A DNA stretch of 64,000 nt. Origin: Sphingomonas guangdongensis. GTDB lineage: Bacteria; Pseudomonadota; Alphaproteobacteria; Sphingomonadales; Sphingomonadaceae. The position numbers and the translations under genes are program-made. Below are positions 36,097-45,269 of the stretch, one piece after another. Position 1 is the stretch's first letter; every line of letters starts with the position of its first letter. The stretch covers positions 62,001 to 126,000 of the forward strand of contig NZ_OBMI01000002.1 of the NCBI RefSeq assembly GCF_900199185.1, read 5' to 3'. The notes under the pieces are model-generated. The model saw only the letters and a list, made by a program, of their open reading frames with translations. It had not been told where the DNA came from and made no database searches.

Positions 36097-36539
36097 GGCT
36101 TGCGTCCCGGCACGAAGAGGTCCTCAGCCGCGCGTTCCTCCAAGCGGGTTGAGGCGGCACGGCGGGCGGCCGTCGCTCGGACCGCGGCCTGATCGACCCG
36201 GACCTCCGCCTGGAGCAGCGCCGCGCGGGCGTGATCCTGGGCGGCGACCGCGCCGTCGCGGCGGCGGCCCTGCTCGCGCGTCAGTTGCGCCGCCGTGCCC
36301 GCGCGGTCACGCGCGATCCGACGCCACAGCTGGGCCTGCGCACAGGCGGGATCGTCGGCAAAGGCGCGGATCGCGGCATCGGCGGCGGCGAGCGCCGCCT
36401 GCTCGGCCGCCGCGACGCGCGCCAGGGCAGCGTCTTCCGCCGCCCGCGCCTGCCCGGCGTCGGCGAGCGCGACGGCGCCGCGATCGCGCCTGATCTGCGC
36501 GATCCGGTGCAGCTGGGCAAGCTGGCGCGGGTCAGCCAT
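36093..36539 (-). CDS. sctO: T3SS stalk protein SctO-like
   Basis: A 148-aa, almost entirely coiled-coil protein rich in Ala, Arg and Gln (QLAQLHRIAQIRRDRGAVAL, LTREQGRRRDGAVAAQDHAR). Size, composition and its place directly after the ATPase gene match YscO/HrpO/FliJ-like stalk proteins, which connect the ATPase ring to the export gate. Sequence conservation in this family is low, so the call relies on synteny. ATG 36539 overlaps the sctN end by 8 bp. Confidence 0.75.
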   Translation of the reverse strand: MADPRQLAQLHRIAQIRRDRGAVALADAGQARAAEDAALARVAAAEQAALAAADAAIRAFADDPACAQAQLWRRIARDRAGTAAQLTREQGRRRDGAVAAQDHARAALLQAEVRVDQAAVRATAARRAASTRLEERAAEDLFVPGRKP

Positions 36540-37851
36540 CGGGATCGAGGCCCCGCAGCATCGCGACGGTGGTCGAATAGGGCGTCGCCGTGCCGGCGTC
36601 CTGCCGCAGGAAGCTGTCAATCGCCTCGCGCTGGGCGATCGCCACATCGGCCAGGCGGTCCTGCCCGGCGCGATATTCGCCGAGTTGGAGCAGCAGCTCG
36701 ATGTCGGCGAGCTTGGCGAGCATCGCCCGCACCCGCCGCGCGGCCTGCGCCTGGGTGGCGGAGGCGAGCGTTGGGAACAGCCGCGACAGGCTGCCCCCGA
36801 TATCGACCGCGGGATAGTGGCCGCGCGCGCCGAGCGCCCGCGACAGGTGGATGTGGCCGTCGAGCAGCGAGCGGACCTCCTCGCCGATCGGATCGCCGTC
36901 CTCCTCCTCGAGCAGCACGGTGTAGATGCCGGTGATCCCGCCGACCACGCCGTTCCCCGCGCGCTCGAACAGCCGCGGCAGCTCGGCGAAGACGGAGGGG
37001 GGAAAGCCGCGCCGCACCGCCGGTTCGCCCGCCGCCAGCCCGATCTCGCGGAGCGCACGGGCGTAGCGGGTGACGCTGTCCATCAGGAGCAGGACGTGCC
37101 GGCCCTGGTCGCGCAACCCTTCCGCGATCGCGGTCGCGACCTGCGCGGCGCGGACGCGCTCCATCGCCGGGCGGTCGGAGGTCGCGACCACGATGGTGGA
37201 GCGGGCGAGCCCCTCCGGCCCGAGCACCTCCTCCACGAACTCGCGCACCTCGCGCCCGCGCTCGCCGATCAGCGCGATGACGATCGCGTCGGCGCGGGTC
37301 TGGCGGGCCAGCATCGCGAGCAGAGTCGACTTGCCGCCACCTGCGCCCGCGAACACCCCGACGCGCTGCCCGCGGCCGAGCGTCAGCAGCCCGTCGATCG
37401 CGCGAACTCCGGTCTCGAGCACCTGGTCTACCGGCGCGCGGGTCATTGGATCGGGCGCGCGTGCGTCGAGCGCGCGTACCTGGTCGCGTGCGATCGCGCC
37501 GCGACCGTCAAGCGGGCGGCAGTGCGCGTCGACCACCCGGCCGAGCAGCGCGGGGCCGATCGGGACCAGGCTGTTGCTCGGGCGCAGCACGACCTCGGCC
37601 GTCGGGGACAGGCCGCGCAGCTCGCCAAGCGGGGTCAGCAGCAGCTCGCCGTCGGCGAGACCGACGATCTCCGCCATCAGCGGCGTGCCGCGCTCCGCAT
37701 CGACGATCTCCACCGTGTCGCCGATCCGGCCGCGCAGGCCGCGGGCGCGGATGGTGGTGCCGACCGCACCCACCAGGCGCCCGCGCTGCTCGGTGAGCGG
37801 TGCCTGCGCGAGCGCCGATAGCAGTCCGCCGGGTGCGTCGATCAGCTTCAC
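36532..37851 (-). CDS. sctN: T3SS ATPase SctN
   Basis: A 439-aa hexameric ATPase at the cytoplasmic base of the injectisome, unfolding substrates and releasing chaperones. Walker A is GAGGGKST (169-176); Walker B lies in VLLLMDSVTRYARALREIGLAAGEP. The T3SS/F1-like GERGREVREFVE and LLEEEDGDPIGEEVRSLLDGHIHLSR follow. GTG 37851 overlaps the sctL stop by 4 bp. It is clearly of the SctN/FliI group; its setting among secretin and needle genes makes it non-flagellar. Confidence 0.96.
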   Translation of the reverse strand: MKLIDAPGGLLSALAQAPLTEQRGRLVGAVGTTIRARGLRGRIGDTVEIVDAERGTPLMAEIVGLADGELLLTPLGELRGLSPTAEVVLRPSNSLVPIGPALLGRVVDAHCRPLDGRGAIARDQVRALDARAPDPMTRAPVDQVLETGVRAIDGLLTLGRGQRVGVFAGAGGGKSTLLAMLARQTRADAIVIALIGERGREVREFVEEVLGPEGLARSTIVVATSDRPAMERVRAAQVATAIAEGLRDQGRHVLLLMDSVTRYARALREIGLAAGEPAVRRGFPPSVFAELPRLFERAGNGVVGGITGIYTVLLEEEDGDPIGEEVRSLLDGHIHLSRALGARGHYPAVDIGGSLSRLFPTLASATQAQAARRVRAMLAKLADIELLLQLGEYRAGQDRLADVAIAQREAIDSFLRQDAGTATPYSTTVAMLRGLDPDG

Positions 37852-38438
37852 AGGGCGACCCCCCAGCGCTCGGCAAGCGCGGCGAGCTGGACGTCGAGGC
37901 TCGCGACCACGCGACCGGCCCCGGTCAGCAGCTCGACTTCCAGCGCGCCGAGCTCCGGCCGGGCGCGGACGGTGACGCCGCTGCGCCCGGCGAGCGCCGC
38001 CTCCACTTGCGCGGCGATGGCCGGCGAGCAGGCGACCACCACGGCCTCGTCGGCGGGCAGCTGCGAGAGCGCGTGGACGGCTAGGCGCATGCCCGCCTCC
38101 TCGGGGTCGAGCGCACCGATGATCGCGCGAGCGCCGGCGAAGGCCGCGTTCGCGATCTCGCGTCGGCGCTGCGCGGCTTCCGCGGCCAGCCCGGCGGCGA
38201 GTGCGGCCACCTGCGCCGCGATCTCTGCGCCCGCGCGCGCGTCGGCGTCCTGCCACCCGGCCGCACGACCCTGCGCAGTCGCGGCAGCGACCTCGTCCGC
38301 CAACCGCGCGGCGTGCTCCCGCGTGCGGGCTAGCAGATCGTGCGCGGTCGCGAAGGCTTCGCGCTCGCTCGCCGCGATCCGGGCGCTCGTTCCGCCGAGC
38401 AGCGCGACATTCTCGCCGATCGTCAGGTGAAAGGTCAC
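37848..38438 (-). CDS. sctL: T3SS stator protein SctL (HrpE/YscL/FliH family)
   Basis: A 196-aa peripheral stator that links the ATPase to the sorting platform. It has a long Ala/Glu/Arg helical N-terminal half (about 20-105) and a C-terminal alpha/beta domain (VRARPELGALEVELLTGAGRVVASLDVQLAALAE), as in FliH/YscL. The GTG start overlaps the sctK stop by 4 bp and the stop overlaps sctN by 4 bp. Confidence 0.85.
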   Translation of the reverse strand: MTFHLTIGENVALLGGTSARIAASEREAFATAHDLLARTREHAARLADEVAAATAQGRAAGWQDADARAGAEIAAQVAALAAGLAAEAAQRRREIANAAFAGARAIIGALDPEEAGMRLAVHALSQLPADEAVVVACSPAIAAQVEAALAGRSGVTVRARPELGALEVELLTGAGRVVASLDVQLAALAERWGVAL

Positions 38439-38887
38439 GGCACCACCGCCTCCACCAGCGCCGCCGCGCGGGCGACCAGTGCGCGGGCGGGCGGATCGTC
38501 GGTGCGCGCCAGCAAGGCGTGGCCGGTCGCGCGCAGTGCCTCGAGCGGCGGCACGCCCGCGCTCACCGCGGCGCAGTGGTCGCTCGGCGGCGGATCACCG
38601 TTGCACGCCCGGTCGAACAGCGCTTCGCCGCACGCGTGCGCGAGCGGCGCGAGCCGCGTACCGCTCAACTCGGCGTCGATCGCGGGTCGGTGGTGGAGCA
38701 GCCCCGCGACGAGGGCGATACGCGCGACCGCTTCGCTGTCATGCAGCCGCCAGACCGGCACCCGCGCCAGATCGTCGAAATGCCGGAGTGTCCCGCCCTC
38801 CAGTCGGACCGCGAGCCGCGCCGCCCGCGTGCCCGGCGCGGCGACGATCGCAGCCCGCCGTTCTAGCTGCGCGACGAAGCGGCTCAT
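38435..38887 (-). CDS. sctK: T3SS sorting-platform protein SctK-like
   Basis: A 150-aa protein placed between sctJ and sctL, the usual position of SctK. It has no signal peptide. RLHDSEAVARIALVAGLLHHRP and LAPLAHACGEALFD fit the helical YscK/HrpD-type proteins that join the sorting platform pods to SctD. Conservation is weak, so the call rests mainly on gene order. ATG 38887 overlaps the sctJ stop by 4 bp. Confidence 0.75.
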   Translation of the reverse strand: MSRFVAQLERRAAIVAAPGTRAARLAVRLEGGTLRHFDDLARVPVWRLHDSEAVARIALVAGLLHHRPAIDAELSGTRLAPLAHACGEALFDRACNGDPPPSDHCAAVSAGVPPLEALRATGHALLARTDDPPARALVARAAALVEAVVP

Positions 38888-39669
38888 CCGAGATGGGTCG
38901 GGGTGACGGCGGTGCCGGCCGCACGTCGCTTGCGGAGCCGACCGGGCAGCGTCCGCGCGAGCACCACGGCCGCGATCAGCGCGGCCAGCCCGGCGAGCAC
39001 CGCCGCGACCGTGCCTGCGATCCCGCTCCAGCCCGCCTCGGCCGGAACCGGCAGCGGCCGGGCGGGCAGCATGACGACGCTGACCCGGTCGTAGGTCAAC
39101 CCCTCCACTCCGTTCGTGACCAGCGACTTGATCGCGCCCGTCTGGTTGCGGAGATCGAAGCCGGGGCGGTACTTCACGAACACGGATGCCGACGCCGGCG
39201 CCGCCTCGCGACTGAGGGGATGCGGCTCGGGCATGGTGACGTGCACCCGCGCCTGCACCACCCCGTCGATGTCGGAAATGGTGCGGCTGAGTTCCTGGCT
39301 GAGGCCGTAGATCAGGCGCGCGCGTTCCGACAGCGGGGAGGAGGTGAACCCCTCCTTCTTGAACACGGTGCCGAGCGACTCGAAGTTCTCGCGCGGCAGG
39401 CCGTTCGCCCGCAGCACCTCCACCGCCTTGGCGAAGTCGCCCTGCGGCACGGAAACGCTCCACGTCTCCTTCTCGCCCGCATCCTTGCTGGCGGTCACGC
39501 CGGCGGTGCCGAGCACGGCGACGATCTCGTTCGCCTCGCGCTCGGTCAGCCCGGTGTGGATCTCCTGCCCGCTGCACGCGGCGACGAGCAGCGCGAGCGC
39601 CCCCACGCCGCAGCGAAGGGAGCGGGTCAGCGGCCTAGCCCTGCTGCTTGAAGAGCTGCTGGATGCCAT
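38884..39669 (-). CDS. sctJ: T3SS inner-ring lipoprotein SctJ
   Basis: A 261-aa inner-membrane ring lipoprotein (YscJ/HrcJ/FliF-like). The lipobox is VAAC (Cys32). Two ring-building motifs follow (EREANEIVAVLGTAGVTASK; ARLIYGLSQELSRTISDIDGV...ARVHVTMPE). A C-terminal membrane helix (about 215-235) and a basic tail (RLRKRR) complete it. The only ATG gives an odd poly-Ser N-terminus (MASSSSSSSR) and overlaps sctI by 35 bp. A rarer start codon nearer the hydrophobic segment is possible. Confidence 0.93.
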   Translation of the reverse strand: MASSSSSSSRARPLTRSLRCGVGALALLVAACSGQEIHTGLTEREANEIVAVLGTAGVTASKDAGEKETWSVSVPQGDFAKAVEVLRANGLPRENFESLGTVFKKEGFTSSPLSERARLIYGLSQELSRTISDIDGVVQARVHVTMPEPHPLSREAAPASASVFVKYRPGFDLRNQTGAIKSLVTNGVEGLTYDRVSVVMLPARPLPVPAEAGWSGIAGTVAAVLAGLAALIAAVVLARTLPGRLRKRRAAGTAVTPTHLG

Positions 39670-40027
39670 CGGAGCTCCGGTTCGCGATGTTGGACGTCAG
39701 CTGGCACTCGAACATGAACTGCTGACACTGCATGGTCAGCTGCACCATTTCGCCGGGGGTCAACTGGCCGCCGCTCGCCTCCGCCGTGCGGGCGTAGTTG
39801 GACACGTTGCCCGCCTGGACGTTGATCGAATCGAGCGTGCGGAACAGGCCCTGCACCGCCGGCGGCAGATCGGCCGTCGGGGCACCGCCCGCCCGCTCCA
39901 TCGCCGCGTCGAAGCGACCGGCCGCGGCGGGATCGGCACCGCCCGCGGGCCCGAGATCGGTGACGGAAACGGCACCCGCGCCGCCCGCCGCTCCCGCCGC
40001 CTGCGCGGCGATTGCCTCGATGCTCAC
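39635..40027 (-). CDS. sctI: T3SS inner-rod protein SctI-like
   Basis: A 130-aa protein. The C-terminal third (about 88-130: QLTPGEMVQLTMQCQQFMFE...SSDGIQQLFKQQG) matches the helical polymerisation domain of SctI/YscI/HrpB rod proteins. The N-terminal part is Ala/Gly-rich and probably disordered. GTG 40027 follows GGAAGGGC and comes 2 bp after the sctF stop. It connects the export apparatus with the needle. Confidence 0.82.
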   Translation of the reverse strand: MSIEAIAAQAAGAAGGAGAVSVTDLGPAGGADPAAAGRFDAAMERAGGAPTADLPPAVQGLFRTLDSINVQAGNVSNYARTAEASGGQLTPGEMVQLTMQCQQFMFECQLTSNIANRSSDGIQQLFKQQG

Positions 40028-40029
40028 GA

Positions 40030-40332
40030 TCAGCCCTTCCGCGCCATCGTCTCCAGCGCCTTGGACACGCTGTCGAGCGAGGTGTGCGAGCTGTTCGCCA
40101 TGAAGCCCATCCGCATCGATTCGGCGGTCAGCTTCGTGATCTCGGACGGATTGTCCTGGCCGCCCGGGCCGATCAGGTCGGACTGCGCCTCGATCTTGGC
40201 GGCCTGGCCGTCGAGCGCGGAGCCCCAGGCGGTGGCGAACGCCTCGAACCAGTTGGAGCCGCGCGGGCGGACCGGGTTGGTCATCGCGGCGGCGGTCAGG
40301 CCGGCATTCATGCTGCTGATGGGATCGGTCAT
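40030..40332 (-). CDS. sctF: Putative T3SS needle protein SctF-like
   Basis: A 100-aa polar protein placed directly before sctI. The C-terminal helix (about 62-100: PSEITKLTAESMRMGFMANS, then LDSVSKALETMARKG) has the spacing of needle-subunit C-termini (L..E...Y/F......T.IK...). The N-terminus is longer than the usual 60-80 aa needle. ATG 40332 is chosen over GTG 40341 because AAGGAG lies 9 nt upstream. No other gene in the operon fits the needle. Identification is by position and pattern. Confidence 0.6.
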   Translation of the reverse strand: MTDPISSMNAGLTAAAMTNPVRPRGSNWFEAFATAWGSALDGQAAKIEAQSDLIGPGGQDNPSEITKLTAESMRMGFMANSSHTSLDSVSKALETMARKG

Positions 40333-40367
40333 GGTCGTCACACTCCTTGGCTAGAGGTTGCACGCAA

Positions 40368-41537
40368 CTACATTCGCAGGACTTCGATCTGGCCTGCACG
40401 TTCGAGGGTCACCTGACCGTGGCCGACGCTCACGATCTTGTGGCCGGTGGGTAGGGTGGCGCCGGCGAACCAGCGCGATCCGTCGGCGGTGGTGATGAAG
40501 CCGGGGTCGCCGTCGACGAAGCTCGCCGCGCCGAAGCGCCCGGAGTTGAAGAAGTGGCGCAGGTCGTCGGAACCCTTGCCTGCGCTTGCGCGGAACTCGA
40601 CGTGGCGCAGCGTCGGGATGTCGCGGCGGAGCAGCTCCTCCACCTCCAGCTGCTTGTCGACGGGCAGGTAGGCGGAGAGCACGGCGATCGTGCCCGGCCG
40701 CACCCCCTGCGCCCGCGCGTCGACACCGTTCGCGCGCAGCACGTCGGTGGCCGCCGCGGCCATCGCGGTCGCGGTTTCGACCTCGACCAGCGCGCCGGGC
40801 AGCTGCTCGGCGGCGAACGCGTCCAGCCGCTCGGCCGCGCGGTCGTCGGCGACGCCGCCGGTGATCAGCACGCCCGCGCCGCCCGGATCGGCGGCGACCG
40901 TCAGACCGGGGAAGCCGGCCGCGGCGAGCTTGCGCTTCACCGCCGCCGGATCGCGGTTCTGCAGCGCGCGCCAGTAATCGACGCTGGGGATCGCGATGCC
41001 GGCGAGCAGCACCGCGGCACCGCCCGCCGCGAGCGCGCCGATCCGCTTGCGCCCGAGCTGCAGCCAGCGATCGCCGCGGGTGGCCAGACGCTGGCGCACG
41101 TCGGCGCGGGGCCGCTCCTGCGTTGCCTGCTCCAGCGGGCGCGCGACGCTGCCGGCGAGGCGCCCCGCCTCGTCCCAGCGCGCGTGATCGTCGGCACCGA
41201 CCGCCCAGGCGAACTCGCCCAGCCGGACCGGCAGATAGGGGGGCAGCAGCAGCTCTTCGCCCGCCGACAGCTCGCGGCCGAGCGCCACCACCGTGCCGCT
41301 CAGCACCCGCAGCAGGGTCGCGCCGTCGCCCAGGTGGAGCTCCGCCGACAGTCCGGCGGTGCCGTCCCCGCGCAGGACCACGTCGTTCTCGAAGCTGTGG
41401 CCGACCGTGATGCTGCGCCCCGGCGGCAGGCGATGCTCCGCCCCCGCCAGCCGCCCGCTCAGCACGCGCAGGCGCACCGGACCGGCGGGGAGCGTCGTCT
41501 CGGGCGCGGACGGCTCGATCACGATCGTGTCGCTCAT
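40368..41537 (-). CDS. sctD: T3SS outer inner-membrane ring protein SctD
   Basis: A 389-aa single-pass protein with an N-terminal cytoplasmic FHA-like domain (about 20-115: SITVGHSFENDVVL, LHLGDGATLLRVLSGTVVALG). One membrane helix (166-184) and periplasmic BON-like ring modules follow (GLTVAADPGGAGVLITGGVADD; IPTLRHVEFR). This is the YscD/PscD architecture. It overlaps the sctC stop by 4 bp (ATGA). It joins the secretin to the inner ring. Confidence 0.9.
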   Translation of the reverse strand: MSDTIVIEPSAPETTLPAGPVRLRVLSGRLAGAEHRLPPGRSITVGHSFENDVVLRGDGTAGLSAELHLGDGATLLRVLSGTVVALGRELSAGEELLLPPYLPVRLGEFAWAVGADDHARWDEAGRLAGSVARPLEQATQERPRADVRQRLATRGDRWLQLGRKRIGALAAGGAAVLLAGIAIPSVDYWRALQNRDPAAVKRKLAAAGFPGLTVAADPGGAGVLITGGVADDRAAERLDAFAAEQLPGALVEVETATAMAAAATDVLRANGVDARAQGVRPGTIAVLSAYLPVDKQLEVEELLRRDIPTLRHVEFRASAGKGSDDLRHFFNSGRFGAASFVDGDPGFITTADGSRWFAGATLPTGHKIVSVGHGQVTLERAGQIEVLRM

Positions 41538-43318
41538 TTGCGCTTCGATGCCAAACGGCGGCCGGCGCGCAGCTCTTCGACGCTGAGCGGCTGGGCGGCG
41601 GCGGGCTGCATGTTGGCGCGGGTGACGCGCGAGGACACGATCCGCGGCGTGATCAGGAACAGCCGCTCATAGTGCGCCTCGCCCTTGTTGCGCTTGCGGA
41701 AGGCCTGGCCGACCACCGGAATGTCGCCCAGCACCGGGGTCTTGCTCTTGTAGTCGTACTGTGTCGCGGTGGTCATGCCCGCGATCAGGACCGCCTCGCC
41801 GTGCTTGACGATCGATTGGGTGGATATGCGCGGGCCCGAGTAGAGCGGGATGCCGTCGACGACCAGGCCGTTGAGCCGCGTGTCGGCGATCTCGATCGCC
41901 ATGCGGATCCGCATCTCGCCGCCGTCCTCGATCGCGCTCGGCTGGACCCGCATGGACAGGCCGTAGGTGATGGTCTTCAGCGCAACCTCGCGCTCGCCGG
42001 TGATGCGGGCGAACTGCTGCGTCGTGTCGTCGAACACCGCGACCTGGTTCGTCGGCGTGCTGAGCACCGGCCGCGAGACGACGCGCAGCGCGCCGCTCTG
42101 CTGGAGCGCGCGTATGCGTACCGCGAAGTCGTCGCCCGATCCGCTGATGTACTGGCCGCCGATGTTCGGCGCACCCTGACCGCCCGCGACCTCGCCGCCG
42201 AACACCAGGCGCAGACCGTTGATGCCGAGGTTCCAGTCGACCCCCAGCTCGCGGAACTTGCTGGTGTTGACCTCGATGATCGACGCCTCGACCTCGATCA
42301 TCAGCGGCTCGGTGTCGAGGTTGGCGATCAGCTGCTCGTACACGCCCATCCGCTCCGGCCGGTCGCGGACGATGATCGCGTTGTTGGTCGGGTCGGCACT
42401 GATCCGCGCGGCGTTCGGGTCGAGCAGCGCCACCTCCGGCGGCAGGTCGGCGGTGCCGCCGCGCGCCAGATCGGTCGGACCGAGCGGGTCGCCGGCACCC
42501 CAGCCGCGCTCCTGCGAGCGGTCGATATTGGAAATGCGGTACTGGTTGGACGAGGCGGTCGACACGCCGTTGCCGTTGCCCATCTGCTCCCGCAGCAGCG
42601 TCGCGACACCCGGCACCAGCGTGATCCGGTCGGAGCTGGTCAGCTCCTTGTCCGCGGCATCACGGTATTTCAGAAAAAACATGCGCACCTCGAACGGCGA
42701 GGCGCGACCGGCCGCGACCGTGACGACCGAGCGCACGGTGCCGCGCGCCGGCATGCGGAGCAGGGGGGAGGCGATCGCTCCGCCCGCGGCCGGAGCGGGG
42801 ACAGCCGCAACCGCCTGGGACTGCGGCGCCTTCAGCACCGCGCTGCCGGCGAGTTCCTCGACGCGCTCAAGGAAGGCCGGCACGCCGGTCGCGATGATCG
42901 CATTGCCGCCGGTACGCACGTTGTTGACCCCGTCGGCGAGGCCCAGCCGCTCGACCTCACCCGCGACGCGCGCGGCGGCCGGGGTGGCGATCGACCGGGT
43001 CGCGATCTCCGACTGCGCATAGACCCGGGTGACGCCGCCGTCGTGGAAGCCGACCAGGCCGTAGGCGCGCGCCATCTGGGTCCAGATCTTCTCGGGCGTG
43101 TCGACGAACACGCCGTTGACCTTGCCCGAGACGGCGGTGCTCACCTTCACCCGCAACCCGCCCTGGCTGAACAGGTCGGAGAGAAAGGCGCGGACGTCCT
43201 GGCCACGGGCGTTGATCGACACCGACTTGACCGGGAATGGCGGGACCTCCCCTGCCAGCGCCGGGGTGGCGGCGCAGGCGAGCAGGCCCGCAAGGACGAG
43301 GGACAGCGATCGGTTCAT
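41534..43318 (-). CDS. sctC: T3SS outer-membrane secretin SctC
   Basis: A 594-aa secretin with signal peptide (1-22). The N-terminal ring domains include SINARGQDVRAFLSDLFSQGGLRV and a T3SS-type N1 repeat (IIATGVPAFLERVEELAG). A further ring module lies at DPTNNAIIVRDRPERMGVYEQLI. The beta-barrel secretin core has VEASIIEVNTSKFRELGVDWNLG, SRPVLSTPTNQVAVFDD, VLIAGM and VPVVGQAFRKRNKGEAHYERLFLITPRI. It is of the T3SS type rather than GspD or PilQ. It overlaps sctV and sctD by 4 bp each. No pilotin gene was recognised. Confidence 0.95.
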   Translation of the reverse strand: MNRSLSLVLAGLLACAATPALAGEVPPFPVKSVSINARGQDVRAFLSDLFSQGGLRVKVSTAVSGKVNGVFVDTPEKIWTQMARAYGLVGFHDGGVTRVYAQSEIATRSIATPAAARVAGEVERLGLADGVNNVRTGGNAIIATGVPAFLERVEELAGSAVLKAPQSQAVAAVPAPAAGGAIASPLLRMPARGTVRSVVTVAAGRASPFEVRMFFLKYRDAADKELTSSDRITLVPGVATLLREQMGNGNGVSTASSNQYRISNIDRSQERGWGAGDPLGPTDLARGGTADLPPEVALLDPNAARISADPTNNAIIVRDRPERMGVYEQLIANLDTEPLMIEVEASIIEVNTSKFRELGVDWNLGINGLRLVFGGEVAGGQGAPNIGGQYISGSGDDFAVRIRALQQSGALRVVSRPVLSTPTNQVAVFDDTTQQFARITGEREVALKTITYGLSMRVQPSAIEDGGEMRIRMAIEIADTRLNGLVVDGIPLYSGPRISTQSIVKHGEAVLIAGMTTATQYDYKSKTPVLGDIPVVGQAFRKRNKGEAHYERLFLITPRIVSSRVTRANMQPAAAQPLSVEELRAGRRLASKRK

Positions 43319-45267
43319 TCGGCAGCCTCGGTCTGGGGCGTGAAGCCCAAAAGGTCCGGTGCGTGATTGAGCTCGGCGACGACATCGAGCGGCACGGCCG
43401 GGTTAAGCTCGTTGAATGACAGCACCGGGACATCGAACATGTCGGCGGCGGTCACCAGCCGCAGCGCGCGGCGCAGGTCCTGTGCGGTGAGGATCGCGCG
43501 GGCGCCCGATGCCTCGGTCTCGCGCCGGAGCAGGTCGATCAGCGCGCGCATCTGATAGGGCGCGATCGCGAGTCGCGACTGGCCGTCGATGGCGGTGACG
43601 GTGTCGCGCAGCGCCTCCTCCACCACGCTGCCGATCATGACCACCTTCAGCCGCCCTTCGACCGTCAGCGGCGCGACGATGTTACGGCGGAGCGCAACGC
43701 GGACCCGCTCGGCGATGGCACGCGGATCGCGCTCCATCTGCCCGGCCGCGGCGATCGCCTCCACCGCGTCGCGGAGGTTGCGCAGGGGCACCTGCTCCTC
43801 GGCGAGTAGCCGCAGCACGTCGGCGATCGTGGCGGTCGGGACGGCGCGGACCGCCTCCTTGACGACCTCCGGGTAGCGATCACCCAGCCAGTTGAGGAGG
43901 TCGGTTACCTCCTGAAGCCCCAGGAACATCGACAGGTTGCGGCGCAGCAGCTCGGCGGTGAGCGCGACCAGCCGCGCGTCGTCGCTTGCCGGCAGCACGC
44001 CCGAGCCGAGCGGCGCATCGAACGCGATCAGCGCCCAGCCGCCGGGCGGGAGCGTGCCCGACCGGTCGACCAGGACGCGCAGCGGCGGCACCGTGATGCC
44101 GCTGCCGTCCTGAAGCGCGGCGAGTCGCGCCTGGATTGAGGCGGTCAGCGCGGCGAGCGAGGCGGGGTCGCGGCCCTCCGCCACCCGCAGCTGGAGCGGA
44201 TCGGTGAGCACAAGCGTGCCGGCGTGGACGGCGACGTCGTCCGGGCTGCCGGGCGTTTCCTCGGCGATCCCCAGGCGGCCGCGAAGATAAGCGCCCGCTG
44301 CCGGATGCGCCCAGGCGCCGGCGCCGACCAGCGCGGTGCCGATCAGCAGGAACACCGCGACCGGGAAGCCGGGAACGAGGGCCAGCGCGCCGGCGAGCGC
44401 GCCCGCGATCAGCAACACGTGCGGCTTGCCCGACAGCTGGCGCTGTATTGCGGGGGCGAGCTCCTTTTCCGTCTCCTCGTCGGTCGTCCGGGTCACCAGC
44501 AGGCCGGCGGCGAGCGCGCAGAAGAAGGCGGGGATCTGCGCGACCAGCCCGTCGCCGATGGTCAGCACGGAGAAGGTCGAGACCGCCTCCCCCATCGGCA
44601 TGTTGTGCCAGAACATGCCGACCGCGATGCCGCCGAGCAGGTTGATGACGACGATGACGAGCGCCGCGATCGCGTCGCCCTTCACGAACTTCATCGCACC
44701 GTCGAGGCTGCCGTACAGCCGGCTCTCGTTCTCCACCGCGCGACGCTTCTCGCGCGCCTCGTCCTTGGTCAGCAGGCCGGAGCGCAGGTCGCTGTCGATC
44801 GACAGCTGCTTGCCGGGCATCGCGTCCAGGCTGAACCGCGCGGCGACCTCCGCCACGCGCTCAGCACCCTTGGCGACGACGATGAACTGCACCACCGTGA
44901 TGATCAGGAAGACGACCAACCCGACCACCAGATTGCCACCCGCCACCATTTCACCGAACTGCGCGACGATGTGGCCGCCGTTGGCGGTCAGCAGGATCAT
45001 CTTGGTGGTGGCGACGCTGATCCCCAGCCGGAACAGCGTGGTGAGCAGCAGCACGCTCGGGAAGGTCGAGAAGTCGAGCGGCTTGGCGACGTAGAGCACG
45101 CTCAGCAGTAGCAGCAGCCCCAGCGTCATGTTGATCGCGATCAGCAGGTCGAGCAGCAGCGGCGGGATCGGCAAAATGAAGAGCGCGACGACCGACGCGA
45201 GCACGCCGATCAGCAGCGCGTCGGCGACCCGCACGCGGCCTGCGAACCGCTTGGCGGCGAGCTGCAC
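43315..45267 (-). CDS. sctV: T3SS major export apparatus protein SctV
   Basis: A 650-aa export-gate protein. The N-terminal half has about 8 membrane helices with the FHIPEP-family block FSLDAMPGKQLSIDSDLRSG (146-165) and GDAIAALVIVVINLLGGIAVG. The C-terminal half is the cytoplasmic nonameric ring domain. GTG 45267 starts 2 bp after the transglycosylase stop. It forms the proton-driven export channel with SctR/S/T/U, which are encoded in the divergent operon. Confidence 0.96.
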   Translation of the reverse strand: MQLAAKRFAGRVRVADALLIGVLASVVALFILPIPPLLLDLLIAINMTLGLLLLLSVLYVAKPLDFSTFPSVLLLTTLFRLGISVATTKMILLTANGGHIVAQFGEMVAGGNLVVGLVVFLIITVVQFIVVAKGAERVAEVAARFSLDAMPGKQLSIDSDLRSGLLTKDEAREKRRAVENESRLYGSLDGAMKFVKGDAIAALVIVVINLLGGIAVGMFWHNMPMGEAVSTFSVLTIGDGLVAQIPAFFCALAAGLLVTRTTDEETEKELAPAIQRQLSGKPHVLLIAGALAGALALVPGFPVAVFLLIGTALVGAGAWAHPAAGAYLRGRLGIAEETPGSPDDVAVHAGTLVLTDPLQLRVAEGRDPASLAALTASIQARLAALQDGSGITVPPLRVLVDRSGTLPPGGWALIAFDAPLGSGVLPASDDARLVALTAELLRRNLSMFLGLQEVTDLLNWLGDRYPEVVKEAVRAVPTATIADVLRLLAEEQVPLRNLRDAVEAIAAAGQMERDPRAIAERVRVALRRNIVAPLTVEGRLKVVMIGSVVEEALRDTVTAIDGQSRLAIAPYQMRALIDLLRRETEASGARAILTAQDLRRALRLVTAADMFDVPVLSFNELNPAVPLDVVAELNHAPDLLGFTPQTEAAE

Positions 45268-45269
45268 GC

